Origin: Pantoea sp. alder81
GTDB taxonomy: Bacteria; Pseudomonadota; Gammaproteobacteria; Enterobacterales; Enterobacteriaceae
Length of the DNA stretch: 64,000 nucleotides
Assembly (NCBI RefSeq): GCF_020179835.1
Contig: NZ_JAIUDA010000001.1
Span: 744,001 to 808,000 of the forward strand
Reading direction: 5' to 3'
Shown: one piece after another, positions 50,852-58,845 of the stretch
Position numbering within the stretch: position 1 is the stretch's first letter
Layout: each line of letters starts with the position of its first letter
Made by a program: the position numbers and the translations under genes
The notes under the pieces: generated by a model
The model's input: only the letters and a program-made list of their open reading frames with translations
Told to the model about the DNA's origin: nothing
The model's database searches: none

Positions 50852-52479
50852 TGGACACCTCCGGCCAGGCTGTCTGGCGTTTTCCACACATCACGCAGGA
50901 AGGTGGTGGCAGAAGGATGCGGCACATAATCTTGCACGCGATTATTCACCACCACCGAATCGGTCATCTGCGAAATCGGCATCAGTGCGGGGATCAACTG
51001 GTCGTAACGCTGTTGAATCGCGACGTAATCCTGCTGCTGTTTGGTGGTGTCTCGCTCCAGCAGCGCCTGATCGATCATCTGATTAAGCTGAGCATCGTAG
51101 AAGCCAGTGCGCCAACCCTGGAAGTTGGTGAGTCGGGCGCTGTCAGCATTGTTGGGGTTATACACCAGCGAGCGCAGGCTGGAGTGCGGATGCGGCTCCA
51201 CACCACTGCCGCCGCGTCCCACCAGCAGATTGAACTGACGTTCACGCATCGCACCGTAAATCTGGTTACCGGTGCCGGTGATGATTTTGGCGCGAATCCC
51301 TGCCTGCATCAGCGTGGATTGAATGGCGATGGCGATATTGAGGAACGGCTGATCCGCCAGCACGCGCAAGGTGGTGTCGAAGCCATTAGGGTAGCCCGCT
51401 GCGGCTAGCAACGCTTTGGCGCGCGGCACATCGAGGCGATAACCGGGATCGGGCAGTGTCTCAGGCATACCGGATTGAATCGGACGCTGATGCAAGGTGC
51501 CATAACCGGCCATCAACGTTTTATTGATGCCCTGATAATCGACTAAGTAGCGCACGGCTTCGCGCACCTGCGGATTGGCGAAATGGTCATCCTTCATGCT
51601 CATCGCCAGGTAATAGATCGTGCCTTTCTGCACCGCATCAATGGTGAGATCCGGATCGTGGCGCAGCGCCTGCACATCGGGGATCGCCATGTTACTGGCA
51701 ATGTCGATATCGCCTTTCTCCATCATCAAGCGCAGGGTTTGTGACTCTTGCAAATGGCGGAACACCACGCGGGTTAACCTGGGAGCGCCACGCCAGTAAT
51801 TTTCATCCCTGCTCATGCGCAATACATCTTTGGCCTGCCAGATATCAAGACGGAACGGGCCGGAACCGGCTTCGTGCGTGGTCAGCCAGCGGTTGCCCCA
51901 ATCATTGTTCACCGCGTTGGCCTGCACCGTTTTGCTGTCCAGCACCACCATGCTGCCAAGTGCGGCCAGGGAATAGATCACCAGTTGCGGATCGTTAGGC
52001 TTAGGCAGCTGGATCACCACCGTGCGGGCATCGGGGGCAGTGATCATCTGATCCACGTTGTCTTTACTGAAGCCGTAGGATTTCCACACGGAGGCTTGCG
52101 CCAGATTAAGGTGCAACACCCGGCGCATCGACCAAATCACGTCTTCGCTGGTGAGCGGGTTACCGGAATGGAAATGCACGCCGTCGCGCAGATGGAAAGT
52201 GAGTCGGCGATGATCGGCGCTGATCTCCCAGCGTTCCGCCAGTGCAGGGCGCACGTGGGTGAGCTGGCGCGGATCCAACTCGACGAGCCCATCATAGAGA
52301 TTGACCACAATGCCCACCACTTCATTGCCGGTCATCGCGGCGGGGTCCAGCGTCAACAGGTTGTTCATGTTCATGCCCACGATCAGCTGGTCGTCTGGCG
52401 TGGCGGCCAGCAGCGACGGGCTACCCGTGAGCAGCAACAGCGCGGCGCACCACGCTCTGCAATAACGAGAGATGTTCAT
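50848..52479 (-). CDS. ABC transporter solute-binding protein, peptide/OppA family (SBP_bac_5)
   Basis: A 543-residue periplasmic binding protein. The signal peptide (MNISRYCRAWCAALLLLTG to LLAA) is followed by DQLIVGMNMNNLLTLDPAAMTGNEVVGIVVNLYDGLVELDP, the family 5 signature region. The C-terminal part includes GRGGSGVEPHPHSSLRSLVYNPNN. Family 5 proteins bind peptides, nickel chelates or oligosaccharides. The KdgR-like box and enolase-type enzyme upstream make an acidic oligosaccharide such as an oligouronide a reasonable alternative to peptides. ATG 52479 is chosen over TTG 52485. Confidence 0.88.
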   Translation of the reverse strand: MNISRYCRAWCAALLLLTGSPSLLAATPDDQLIVGMNMNNLLTLDPAAMTGNEVVGIVVNLYDGLVELDPRQLTHVRPALAERWEISADHRRLTFHLRDGVHFHSGNPLTSEDVIWSMRRVLHLNLAQASVWKSYGFSKDNVDQMITAPDARTVVIQLPKPNDPQLVIYSLAALGSMVVLDSKTVQANAVNNDWGNRWLTTHEAGSGPFRLDIWQAKDVLRMSRDENYWRGAPRLTRVVFRHLQESQTLRLMMEKGDIDIASNMAIPDVQALRHDPDLTIDAVQKGTIYYLAMSMKDDHFANPQVREAVRYLVDYQGINKTLMAGYGTLHQRPIQSGMPETLPDPGYRLDVPRAKALLAAAGYPNGFDTTLRVLADQPFLNIAIAIQSTLMQAGIRAKIITGTGNQIYGAMRERQFNLLVGRGGSGVEPHPHSSLRSLVYNPNNADSARLTNFQGWRTGFYDAQLNQMIDQALLERDTTKQQQDYVAIQQRYDQLIPALMPISQMTDSVVVNNRVQDYVPHPSATTFLRDVWKTPDSLAGGVQ

Positions 52480-52539
52480 AAGCAAAGTCCAGCAGGTCAG
52501 AGGTTTATAGTTGTTTGCCGTACTGCTTGTGTTCGACGC

Positions 52540-53694
52540 TTACCAGCGATTGAGCGTATGCGTTTCAATCCAGCTGAAATTAATGTCCTCCCCAAGTCCA
52601 GGCCGGGTAGGCAGGTGAACAAAGCCCTGATCGTCCATCGGATCGACCAGACTGTTGAGATAGGCAGGTGGCTGTTCATAATCGAGGAAGGGGTGCAACA
52701 ATCCCCGTTCGTACCAGCGGCAGTTACGAATCGCACCCACCACCGCGATGCTGGCCGCGCCGTTGCCGTGCACTTCACAATCCATGCCGAAGGCTTCTGC
52801 CAGGCTGGCCACTTTCATGGTGGCAGAAATGCCGCCAACGCCGTTGGCTCCGGCACGCAGGATGTCACAGGCACCTGCACGTACCCAGTCGGCACGACTG
52901 TGGTGTTTGCCGCCGAGGCTTTCCGGGCCGAGTACATCGATACTGAGGTTCTCCGCCAGCCAGGCATAAGAAGCCATGCTCTCCTCTTCCATCGGCTCTT
53001 CAAACCAGGCGAAGTTGAGCTTTTCCAGCGCCTTGCCGATGGTGAGCGCCTCACTGCGGCTGTACCAGTGGTAGCCATCCAGCATCAGGGCGATATCCGG
53101 GCCCACCGCTTCACGCACCGCCGCGCAGGCCTTGATGTCCATCGTGGTGCTGGGTGCAAAGGAGACCGGCGGCATCCAGGTATGTAACTTGATCGCCTGA
53201 TAACCACGCGCCACCAGCTTTTCAGCAAACTGTGCATATTCATCCGGCGTTGAGAGGCCGCCTTCCAGTTCGTCGCCACACATGGTGCTGCCGTAGGCGG
53301 GAATTTTTTCACGATAGCCGCCCAGCAGTTTGTGCACCGGTTGCTTGAGCTTGCGGCCAATCAGATCCCACATCGCCTGTTCGACAGCGGAGAGGGCGCG
53401 CTCGGTAAGTTGGTGCGCGCTGCCACGCTGCCAGTGCACCAAATCCTGCCACAGGCGTTCACGATCAAAAGCGTTTTGCCCGATCAATACCTTGCGGAAG
53501 AAGGCGTTGACCACATGCGGTCGTATGACTTCTGCTGGCGCAAAGGCGTATCCACAATCGCCGTCTTCGCTTGTCAGCGTGAGCAGCGCCATTTGCGCAT
53601 CGGTTTCTGCACCAGGGTGCGAGTGGCCCGCGCTATCTGATACGCGGCGCGTAGGGTAGGTAAAGAGAGTGACATCAATGGCGCTGATCTTCAC
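52540..53694 (-). CDS. Enolase-superfamily acid sugar dehydratase/cycloisomerase (mandelate racemase group)
   Basis: A 384-residue enzyme. The capping domain includes ALSAVEQAMWDLIGRKLKQPVHKLLGG. Barrel motifs are the KLH of YQAIKLHTWMPP, metal ligands in LMLDGYHWYS (Asp), WFEEPMEEES (Glu) and VLGPESLGG (Glu), and a base His in CEVHGNGAAS. The K-x-H plus late His pattern is that of the mandelate racemase group, which dehydrates or isomerises acid sugars. GTG 53694 follows GGAGG; the upstream frame is spurious. First gene of the operon with the peptide-type ABC genes, 50 bp downstream of a KdgR-like box. The substrate is unproven; aldarate or galactaro-lactone-like acids are candidates. Confidence 0.82.
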   Translation of the reverse strand: MKISAIDVTLFTYPTRRVSDSAGHSHPGAETDAQMALLTLTSEDGDCGYAFAPAEVIRPHVVNAFFRKVLIGQNAFDRERLWQDLVHWQRGSAHQLTERALSAVEQAMWDLIGRKLKQPVHKLLGGYREKIPAYGSTMCGDELEGGLSTPDEYAQFAEKLVARGYQAIKLHTWMPPVSFAPSTTMDIKACAAVREAVGPDIALMLDGYHWYSRSEALTIGKALEKLNFAWFEEPMEEESMASYAWLAENLSIDVLGPESLGGKHHSRADWVRAGACDILRAGANGVGGISATMKVASLAEAFGMDCEVHGNGAASIAVVGAIRNCRWYERGLLHPFLDYEQPPAYLNSLVDPMDDQGFVHLPTRPGLGEDINFSWIETHTLNRW

Positions 53695-53744
53695 GGTAAG
53701 ACCTCCAGACAGGATTTCCATGCTCAGGGCGAGCGTTAAATTAA

Positions 53745-53766
53745 AAATAAAACAGCGTTTCAATTC
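53745..53766 (-). promoter_or_regulatory. KdgR-like operator upstream of the enolase-family/ABC operon
   Basis: AAATAAAACAGCGTTTCAATTC matches the KdgR box at 46569-46590 in 17 of 22 positions and fits the known AATRAAAYRNYRTTTYATT pattern. It lies about 50 bp upstream of the GTG start at 53694. The 53695-54020 gap has no gene. Confidence 0.6.
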
Positions 53767-53982
53767 GTAATTTAGCGTTCACAATTTGTTTACGCATTAG
53801 CTGAAATGCGGGAAGAGAGGGCGATTACCTGGGCAGTTGCATGGGGTGCTGTGAGCACTTTCACGAAAGGAGGTCGTTTTGTGAGCGGCTACACAGTAAG
53901 AAAAACGGCAAGGGGATGTAAAAAAATGTGTCGCTGGGGCTTTTCATTTCTTTTCAGCCAGGTAATAGTGACGCCGCGAAAT

Positions 53983-54001
53983 TTTAATAATAATCATTAT
54001 C
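53983..54001 (+). promoter_or_regulatory. Fur box
   Basis: TTTAATAATAATCATTATC matches the 19-bp Fur consensus GATAATGATAATCATTATC at 16 positions. It lies 19 bp before the ATG of the iron-type binding protein, where Fur-Fe would repress transcription. Confidence 0.8.
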
Positions 54002-54020
54002 ATTTGTATGGGTAGACAAA

Positions 54021-55136
54021 ATGAAACAATGGCTGTTAGCACTGGGGTTACTGGCTGTAACGGGTTCTGCTTCGGCAAAAATCATCACTGACATCGCCGG
54101 GCGTCAGGTTGAAGTCAAAGAAGAATCAAAACGCATCATTCTGGGTGAAGGGCGCCAGATGTATCTGCTGGCGGCATTCGATACCGCCGCGCCTTTCCAT
54201 CGCGTAGTGGGCTGGCGTGATGATTTCCATAAAGCCGACTACGACGGCTATATGGCGTACGAGAAAAAATATCCTGAGATCAAAAAGCTGCCGACCTTTG
54301 GTGGGGCGAAAGATGGCACCTTCAACGTTGAGCAGGCGCTGACGTTAAAGCCAGATCTGGTGCTGATGAACCTCGAATCAAAAGCCGCCACGGATGAAGG
54401 CAAGCTGATTGAGAAGTTGCAGGCGGTGGGCGTTCCGGTGGTGTTTATCGACTTCCGCGAGAAGCCGATGGAGCACGCCGAGAAAAGCATCCGCATCATG
54501 GGCGAATTGGTGAATAATCCGCAGCGTGCTGAAGAGATTGTGGCCTTCCGTCGCGCAGAGATTGAAAAGGTGACCGATCGCCTGAAAAACTTCACCGGCA
54601 CACGTCCAAAAGTGATGATTGACCGTGCAGGCGGCTACACCGACGAATGCTGCATGTCCTTTGGTGATGAAAACTTTGGTCAGATGGTCGAAATCTCCGG
54701 CGGGAGCAATATCGCTAAAGATCTCATCCCTGGCACCTTCGGTACGCTAAACCCAGAGCAAATCATTGCCAGCCGCCCGGATGTGGTGGTGGTGACCGGT
54801 GCCAACTGGAAGAACTACAACACCGTGGGCAAATGGGTGGGCGTTGGCCCTGGCGCAGACACCAAAGAAGCCACGGCACGTCTGAAGTTGCTGATGATGC
54901 GCGATGCGTTTAAAACCCTGCCGGTTGCCCACAACGGCAATGCACACGCCATCTGGCACCAGTTCTACGATAGCCCGTATCAGTTCGTCGCGATTCAGGC
55001 ATTGGCCAAGTGGCTGCATCCGGATCTGTTCAAAGATCTCGATCCCGACGCCACTTTCCGCGAGTTCCATGAGAAGTTTCTGCCATTGCCTTATCAGCCG
55101 GGTTACTGGGTGACATTGCCTGCGGATAAGTCATAA
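54021..55136 (+). CDS. Fur-regulated periplasmic iron/siderophore-binding protein
   Basis: A 371-residue periplasmic binding protein of the FepB/BtuF/TroA-like helical-backbone family. The signal peptide MKQWLLALGLLAVTGSASA is followed by KIITDIAGRQVEVKEESKRIIL, VEQALTLKPDLVLM and SRPDVVVVTGANWKN. A DECCMSFGDENFGQMVE segment is unusual for having adjacent cysteines. It should bind a ferric siderophore or a related metal complex. A Fur box is directly upstream. No permease or ATPase genes follow, so the membrane part must be elsewhere. Transcription may continue into the next two genes. Confidence 0.85.
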   Translation: MKQWLLALGLLAVTGSASAKIITDIAGRQVEVKEESKRIILGEGRQMYLLAAFDTAAPFHRVVGWRDDFHKADYDGYMAYEKKYPEIKKLPTFGGAKDGTFNVEQALTLKPDLVLMNLESKAATDEGKLIEKLQAVGVPVVFIDFREKPMEHAEKSIRIMGELVNNPQRAEEIVAFRRAEIEKVTDRLKNFTGTRPKVMIDRAGGYTDECCMSFGDENFGQMVEISGGSNIAKDLIPGTFGTLNPEQIIASRPDVVVVTGANWKNYNTVGKWVGVGPGADTKEATARLKLLMMRDAFKTLPVAHNGNAHAIWHQFYDSPYQFVAIQALAKWLHPDLFKDLDPDATFREFHEKFLPLPYQPGYWVTLPADKS

Positions 55137-55268
55137 CCTTTAGGCTTTTTGCGCTAATAGCGCGCATTACTCTTCATCTTTACTAATATTTTACAGGCGG
55201 TTGACTGCGATTTCGGGGAAGCGAAACGTAGCCATCGCCTGAATAATAAACGTAATAGGGAGAGTGAA

Positions 55269-55691
55269 ATGTTGTATACCTCGGGACGTTCAGCGTTTGC
55301 GGTGGGGCTTTACGCTCTGCTGGAACCGCTACCGCTGGGCTTTTTTGTTGCAGCCTGGCTGTTTGATATCATCTATCTGCAAACCTTCGTCATCATGTGG
55401 ACCAAATCAGCCAGTTGGTTGATTGCTATCGGTCTGGTGCTCGCCATCCTGCCAAGATTAATCAGTCTTGTTTACTTATTTCGCGGCCCTTATCCCAGTG
55501 AGAAGACCCATTTCTGGCTGTCACTCCTGGCCATCGTCGTGGCTATCGCAAATGCCTTCATTCACAGTCGTGATGCGTATGCCGTGGTACCGCTAGGGGT
55601 AACGCTATCGACTCTGGTGGTGGCACTGCTGTTGCTCGCCAACGTGCAGTTAGCGCTGCGTGGACGCACCACAGCAGGAGGTCGCGCATGA
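55269..55691 (+). CDS. DUF2231-like four-helix membrane protein
   Basis: A 140-residue integral membrane protein with four hydrophobic segments: LPLGFFVAAWLFDIIYL, ASWLIAIGLVLAILPRLISLVYLF, FWLSLLAIVVAIANAFIHSRDA and VPLGVTLSTLVVALLLLANVQL. The HSRDA motif and topology fit DUF2231 proteins, which often sit beside redox enzymes such as sorbosone-type dehydrogenases and may be heme or quinone linked. GGGAGAG precedes the ATG. The stop overlaps the start of the PQQ-type dehydrogenase by 4 nt. Function is unknown; an electron-acceptor role for the partner is a hypothesis. Confidence 0.75.
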   Translation: MLYTSGRSAFAVGLYALLEPLPLGFFVAAWLFDIIYLQTFVIMWTKSASWLIAIGLVLAILPRLISLVYLFRGPYPSEKTHFWLSLLAIVVAIANAFIHSRDAYAVVPLGVTLSTLVVALLLLANVQLALRGRTTAGGRA

Positions 55692-56980
55692 AACAGATTC
55701 TGAGTGCAGTGACCCTCGCTATGCTTCTCAGCGCCTGTGATGATGGCGCACTGATCGATCCGCAAAAACAGATTGGCCCCAATCCTGAACTCCCCCAGGC
55801 GCAAAACTTCTTCGTACCGCCGATGCAGGTGCCGGAGGGTATCCCATGGAAAGCCGGTGAAATGCCAAAAGTGGCGGACGGGCTGAAGATTGAAAAGATC
55901 GCGGATAACTTACAGCATCCACGTCAGGTATTAGTGTTGCCGAACAATGATGTGCTGGTGGCCGAATCCAACGGCACACCGAAACCCACTACCGCGCCGA
56001 AAGATCTCATTACCGGCCTCGTGAAAAATGCTTCGGGCAAAGGCGGGGCGGGCGGCAATCGCATCACGCTGTTGCGTAATGTGAACGGCAAGTGGGAGCA
56101 ACATCGATTTATCGATAACCTGACCGCGCCGTTTGGCATGCAGCTGGTGGGCAATACGTTGTATGTTGCCAACGCCGATAGCCTGGTGAAATTCCCGTAT
56201 GAAACCGGACAAACTGAGATTCGTACGCCGCCCGTGGTGGTGACTGAACTGCCCGGCGGGCCGATTAACCATCACTGGACTAAGTCACTGCTGGCCAGCC
56301 CCGACGGCAGCAAGCTGTACGTCGGGGTAGGATCGAACAGTAACATTACGGAAAATGGCATTGGTGCCGAATATCGTCGAGCGGCGGTACTCGAAGTCGA
56401 TGCGGCGAGCGGTGCCAGCCGTATCTATGCCAGTGGGCTGCGCAACCCCACCGGTCTGCAATGGGAGCCGCAAACGGGCAAGCTGTGGGCGATCGTCAAT
56501 GAACGTGACGAGATTGGCTCGGATCTGGTGCCGGATTATATGACCTCGGTGCAGGACAAAGGCTTCTATGGCTGGCCGTACAGCTATTATGGCCAACATG
56601 TCGATGTGCGGGCGCAGCCACAGCGGCCTGACTTAGTAGATAAAGCCATCAAGCCAGATTACGCGCTCAGTTCGCACGTGGCACCGCTCGGCCTGCTGTT
56701 CTATGGCGCTGACAACATGCCGCAGTATCGTGGTGGGGCGTTTATTAGTGAGCACGGCAGCTGGAACCGCACGCCGTTGAATGGCTATCAGGTGGTGTGG
56801 GTGAAATTCGAAAACGGCAAACCGGTTGGGCAGCCACAGCCGGTGGTCACGGGATTCCTGACCGATGACCAAAAACAGGTACGGGGCTTACCGGTGGGAC
56901 TGGCGTCAGATCAGCAGGGCGGTGTGCTGATCGCGGATGATGCCGGTAATGCCATTTGGCGTATCAGCTCTGCCAACTGA
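55688..56980 (+). CDS. PQQ-dependent sugar dehydrogenase lipoprotein, L-sorbosone dehydrogenase family
   Basis: A 430-residue periplasmic lipoprotein with lipobox LLSAC (Cys17) and a six-bladed propeller of the soluble glucose/sorbosone dehydrogenase fold. Signature parts are LQHPRQVLVLPNNDVLVAE, INHHWTKSLLASPDGSKLYVGVGSNSN, ASGLRNPTGLQWEP, GKLWAIVNERDEIGSDLVPDY and KGFYGWPYSYYGQHVD. SEHGSWNRTPLNGY and RGLPVGLASDQQGGVLIADD are also present. Family members use PQQ and Ca2+ to oxidise aldoses or sorbosone. It is coupled to the DUF2231-like membrane gene. The same window encodes PQQ synthesis, so cofactor supply is assured. Confidence 0.87.
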   Translation: MKQILSAVTLAMLLSACDDGALIDPQKQIGPNPELPQAQNFFVPPMQVPEGIPWKAGEMPKVADGLKIEKIADNLQHPRQVLVLPNNDVLVAESNGTPKPTTAPKDLITGLVKNASGKGGAGGNRITLLRNVNGKWEQHRFIDNLTAPFGMQLVGNTLYVANADSLVKFPYETGQTEIRTPPVVVTELPGGPINHHWTKSLLASPDGSKLYVGVGSNSNITENGIGAEYRRAAVLEVDAASGASRIYASGLRNPTGLQWEPQTGKLWAIVNERDEIGSDLVPDYMTSVQDKGFYGWPYSYYGQHVDVRAQPQRPDLVDKAIKPDYALSSHVAPLGLLFYGADNMPQYRGGAFISEHGSWNRTPLNGYQVVWVKFENGKPVGQPQPVVTGFLTDDQKQVRGLPVGLASDQQGGVLIADDAGNAIWRISSAN

Positions 56981-56994
56981 TTTCTGCAGGCAAT

Positions 56995-57032
56995 AAAAAA
57001 GGACTTGGCTTGATAGCCAAATCCTTTTTTTA
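56995..57032. terminator. Bidirectional terminator between the PQQ dehydrogenase and the istR-like sRNA
   Basis: GGACTTGGCT (57001-57010) and AGCCAAATCC (57015-57024) are flanked by A6 and T7 runs. In plus-strand RNA one pair is a C-A mismatch. In minus-strand RNA the same position is a U-G wobble, so the hairpin is stronger for the minus-strand transcript. Confidence 0.85.
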
Positions 57033-57089
57033 TGTTCGCTAACCGGCTGGTAACCGCGCTGCGAACGGGGTGCTCAGCACTCCTCACAA
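56995..57089 (-). ncRNA. istR: IstR-like antisense small RNA (antitoxin)
   Basis: A predicted small RNA of about 95 nt on the minus strand. A near-consensus sigma70 promoter reads TTGAAA (57118-57123), a 17-bp spacer, then TATGAT (57095-57100), which places transcription start near 57088. The RNA would run into the T-ended hairpin at 57024-56995. Its 5' end contains 18 nt (57089-57072) perfectly complementary to 57267-57284 in the leader of the TisB-like gene. In E. coli IstR-1 has the same divergent position and pairs the same way to block the ribosome standby site. The primary sequence is not obviously conserved. Confidence 0.75.
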
Positions 57090-57137
57090 AGCAAATCATA
57101 AAATGTGCGGGGGAATATTTCAAGTTTCGCAAAAGTA

Positions 57138-57153
57138 CTGTATGGTTATACAG
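57138..57153 (+). promoter_or_regulatory. LexA (SOS) box of the tisB-like gene
   Basis: CTGTATGGTTATACAG is a perfect CTGT-N8-ACAG LexA operator, flanked by TA at the 5' side. It lies about 210 bp upstream of the toxin ATG, as expected for the long untranslated leader of tisB. Confidence 0.88.
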
Positions 57154-57266
57154 GTGTTGAGTGGCGAGCGCAGTCTCATTGTTTTCTGATGACTCCCAGG
57201 GGCGCGGATTGTCAAATCCCGGCAGGTTTCAGGTGGTGCTGGCCTGTGGCTTCCACAATGAGTGGC

Positions 57267-57353
57267 GCTCAGCACTCCTCACAATTGTGCTTAGGCCATC
57301 GGCGGGTGGAGTCAAAGCCCCGGTAGCCGAAAGACGCGCTCCTGTCAGAGGAG
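57267..57353 (+). promoter_or_regulatory. tisB-like leader: antisense target and sequestered ribosome site
   Basis: GCTCAGCACTCCTCACAA at 57267-57284 is identical to 57072-57089 in the divergent sRNA gene, so the two RNAs are complementary over 18 nt. It sits inside an extended fold closed by GGCCT (57241-57245) and AGGCC (57293-57297). Nearer the start, CTCCT (57339-57343) pairs with AGGAG (57349-57353) and would hide the Shine-Dalgarno, making translation depend on an upstream standby site. Confidence 0.75.
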
Positions 57354-57363
57354 AAGGAAAGTG

Positions 57364-57453
57364 ATGGAACTTGTTCGATTGCTCCTGGACCTGGTCCGGG
57401 TCGTCCTGCAAATCATCGTTGCCCTTTTGCAACTGACCGGTCAGGCGCACTGA
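57364..57453 (+). CDS. tisB: TisB-like SOS-induced membrane toxin peptide
   Basis: A 29-residue peptide too short for routine gene calling. It begins MELVRLLLDLVRVVLQ and continues IIVALLQLTGQAH. It is one amphipathic hydrophobic helix with spaced Arg and Asp and the IVALLQL block that parallels LIVAALQLL of E. coli TisB, also 29 residues. TisB inserts in the inner membrane, dissipates the proton motive force and promotes persistence after DNA damage. ATG 57364 has AGGAGAAGGA upstream, partly locked in a hairpin. A LexA box, an antisense sRNA and a terminator surround it. Only this context makes the assignment strong. Confidence 0.82.
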   Translation: MELVRLLLDLVRVVLQIIVALLQLTGQAH

Positions 57454-57469
57454 CCGGAACTTGAAACAA

Positions 57470-57496
57470 GGCGGAGCTTACCCCTCCGCCTTTTTT
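57470..57496 (+). terminator. Terminator of the tisB-like gene
   Basis: GGCGGAG and CTCCGCC form a 7-bp stem with a 7-nt loop followed by six Ts, 16 nt after the toxin stop codon. Confidence 0.9.
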
Positions 57497-57646
57497 CGTT
57501 AGTTTCACCAGGTGATTTTTTCTCAATGCCTGTAGTTACCTTCCGGCACTAAATTCTCTTTGCCATTCAGTGAAAATGTGATTATCAGCTTAGCTAACTT
57601 ATGTTATGAATTTAGTCTTAGAAAAATATAATCAGGTAAAGGTTTT

Positions 57647-58834
57647 ATGTCGTCGCAAAAATTGTCCAACAGCGTTCAACGCATTCATTCATCTGCCATT
57701 CGTGATTTATTGAAACACAGCAAAATGGAAGGGGTGATCTCACTCGGTGGCGGTATCCCTAATCCGGATCTGTTTGATACCGAAGGCCTGCAGATTGCGA
57801 TGGATCGTGCGTTATCGCAGGATGGCCACAACGCGTTTCAGTATGGCTTGAGTGAAGGGGATCCGCTGTTACGTGAAGCGATCTGCCGCATTTCAGCCGA
57901 CCGCGGTATTGATTGCACGCCGGACGACGTTGTAATCACCTCTGGCTCACAGCAATCACTGGATATTCTCGCCCGTGCCTTGATCAACCCAGGCGACATT
58001 GTGGTCGTTGAGCGTCCAACTTATCTTGCCGCATTGCAGGTTTTCCAGCTGGCTGAAGCGCAGTTCAAATCTGTAGGTACTGACGGCGAAGGCATGATTG
58101 TCGATGAGCTGGAAGAGTTGGTTAAACAGACGCCCATTAAAGCCGTCTATATTGTACCGACCTTTGGCAACCCAAGCGGCGTCACCTTATCTGATGCGCG
58201 TCGTCAGCAGTTAGTCGCGCTGTCGAAACAGTATGACTTCCTGATTTTTGAAGACGATCCCTACAGCGAGATTAACTTCACCAACCAGACTTTCCGCCCG
58301 CTGAAATCCCACGCGCAAGCCATGGGTGCCAGCGAGAATGTGATTTATACCTCGACCTTCTCTAAAATCCTGGCGCCGGGCGCACGCGTTGGTTGGATCA
58401 CCATGCCGGGCTGGTTGAAGTCATCGGTGGTGAACCTGAAGCAGGCAACGGATCTGCATACCAGTTCATTGTCGCAGTCTATGACGCGTCATTATCTGGA
58501 AACGGGGCGTTTACCGGAGCAGATTAAATTGATCCGTGCGGCCTACAAACAGAAGTGTGATGCGCTGTGTACGGCACTTGAGACAGAGCTGGGCGACCGG
58601 CTGCACTTCTATCGTCCGCTGGGCGGGATGTTCCTGTGGGCAACCTTCAAAGAAGCGTTCAACACCACAGAATGGCTGAAAACCACCCTGAGCAACGGCG
58701 TGGTGTATGTGCCGGGTGAGTTCTTCTACTGTGATAATCCGGATACTTCAACGCTGCGTATTTCGTATGCCTCAGTATCAGAAACCAATCTGGCCGTGGC
58801 AGCACAGCGCTTGAAAGCCTCATTACCGCAGTAA
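57647..58834 (+). CDS. PLP-dependent aminotransferase, class I (2-aminoadipate/LysN-like group)
   Basis: A 395-residue fold-type I aminotransferase. Motifs are ISLGGGIPNPDLFD, FQYGLSEGDPLLREAI, ITSGSQQSLDILARALINPGD, YIVPTFGNPSGVTLS, FEDDPYSEINF and the PLP Lys in TSTFSKILAPGARVGWI, with the late Arg in TLRISYASV. This matches MocR-like/2-aminoadipate aminotransferases that take varied amino acids with 2-oxoglutarate. It stands alone, with AGGT upstream of ATG 57647 and a hairpin after the stop. The substrate is unknown. Confidence 0.88.
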   Translation: MSSQKLSNSVQRIHSSAIRDLLKHSKMEGVISLGGGIPNPDLFDTEGLQIAMDRALSQDGHNAFQYGLSEGDPLLREAICRISADRGIDCTPDDVVITSGSQQSLDILARALINPGDIVVVERPTYLAALQVFQLAEAQFKSVGTDGEGMIVDELEELVKQTPIKAVYIVPTFGNPSGVTLSDARRQQLVALSKQYDFLIFEDDPYSEINFTNQTFRPLKSHAQAMGASENVIYTSTFSKILAPGARVGWITMPGWLKSSVVNLKQATDLHTSSLSQSMTRHYLETGRLPEQIKLIRAAYKQKCDALCTALETELGDRLHFYRPLGGMFLWATFKEAFNTTEWLKTTLSNGVVYVPGEFFYCDNPDTSTLRISYASVSETNLAVAAQRLKASLPQ

Positions 58835-58845
58835 GCGTTCTGAAA

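Noticed and set aside
51874-53187. 437-codon open frame spanning the binding-protein and enolase-family genes on the other strand
   Set aside because: It runs across two well-supported genes and an intergenic gap, with Arg/His-rich shadow composition.
53806-54015. 69-codon open frame ending at the Fur box region
   Set aside because: Low-quality peptide; the DNA is better explained as the promoter region with a Fur box.
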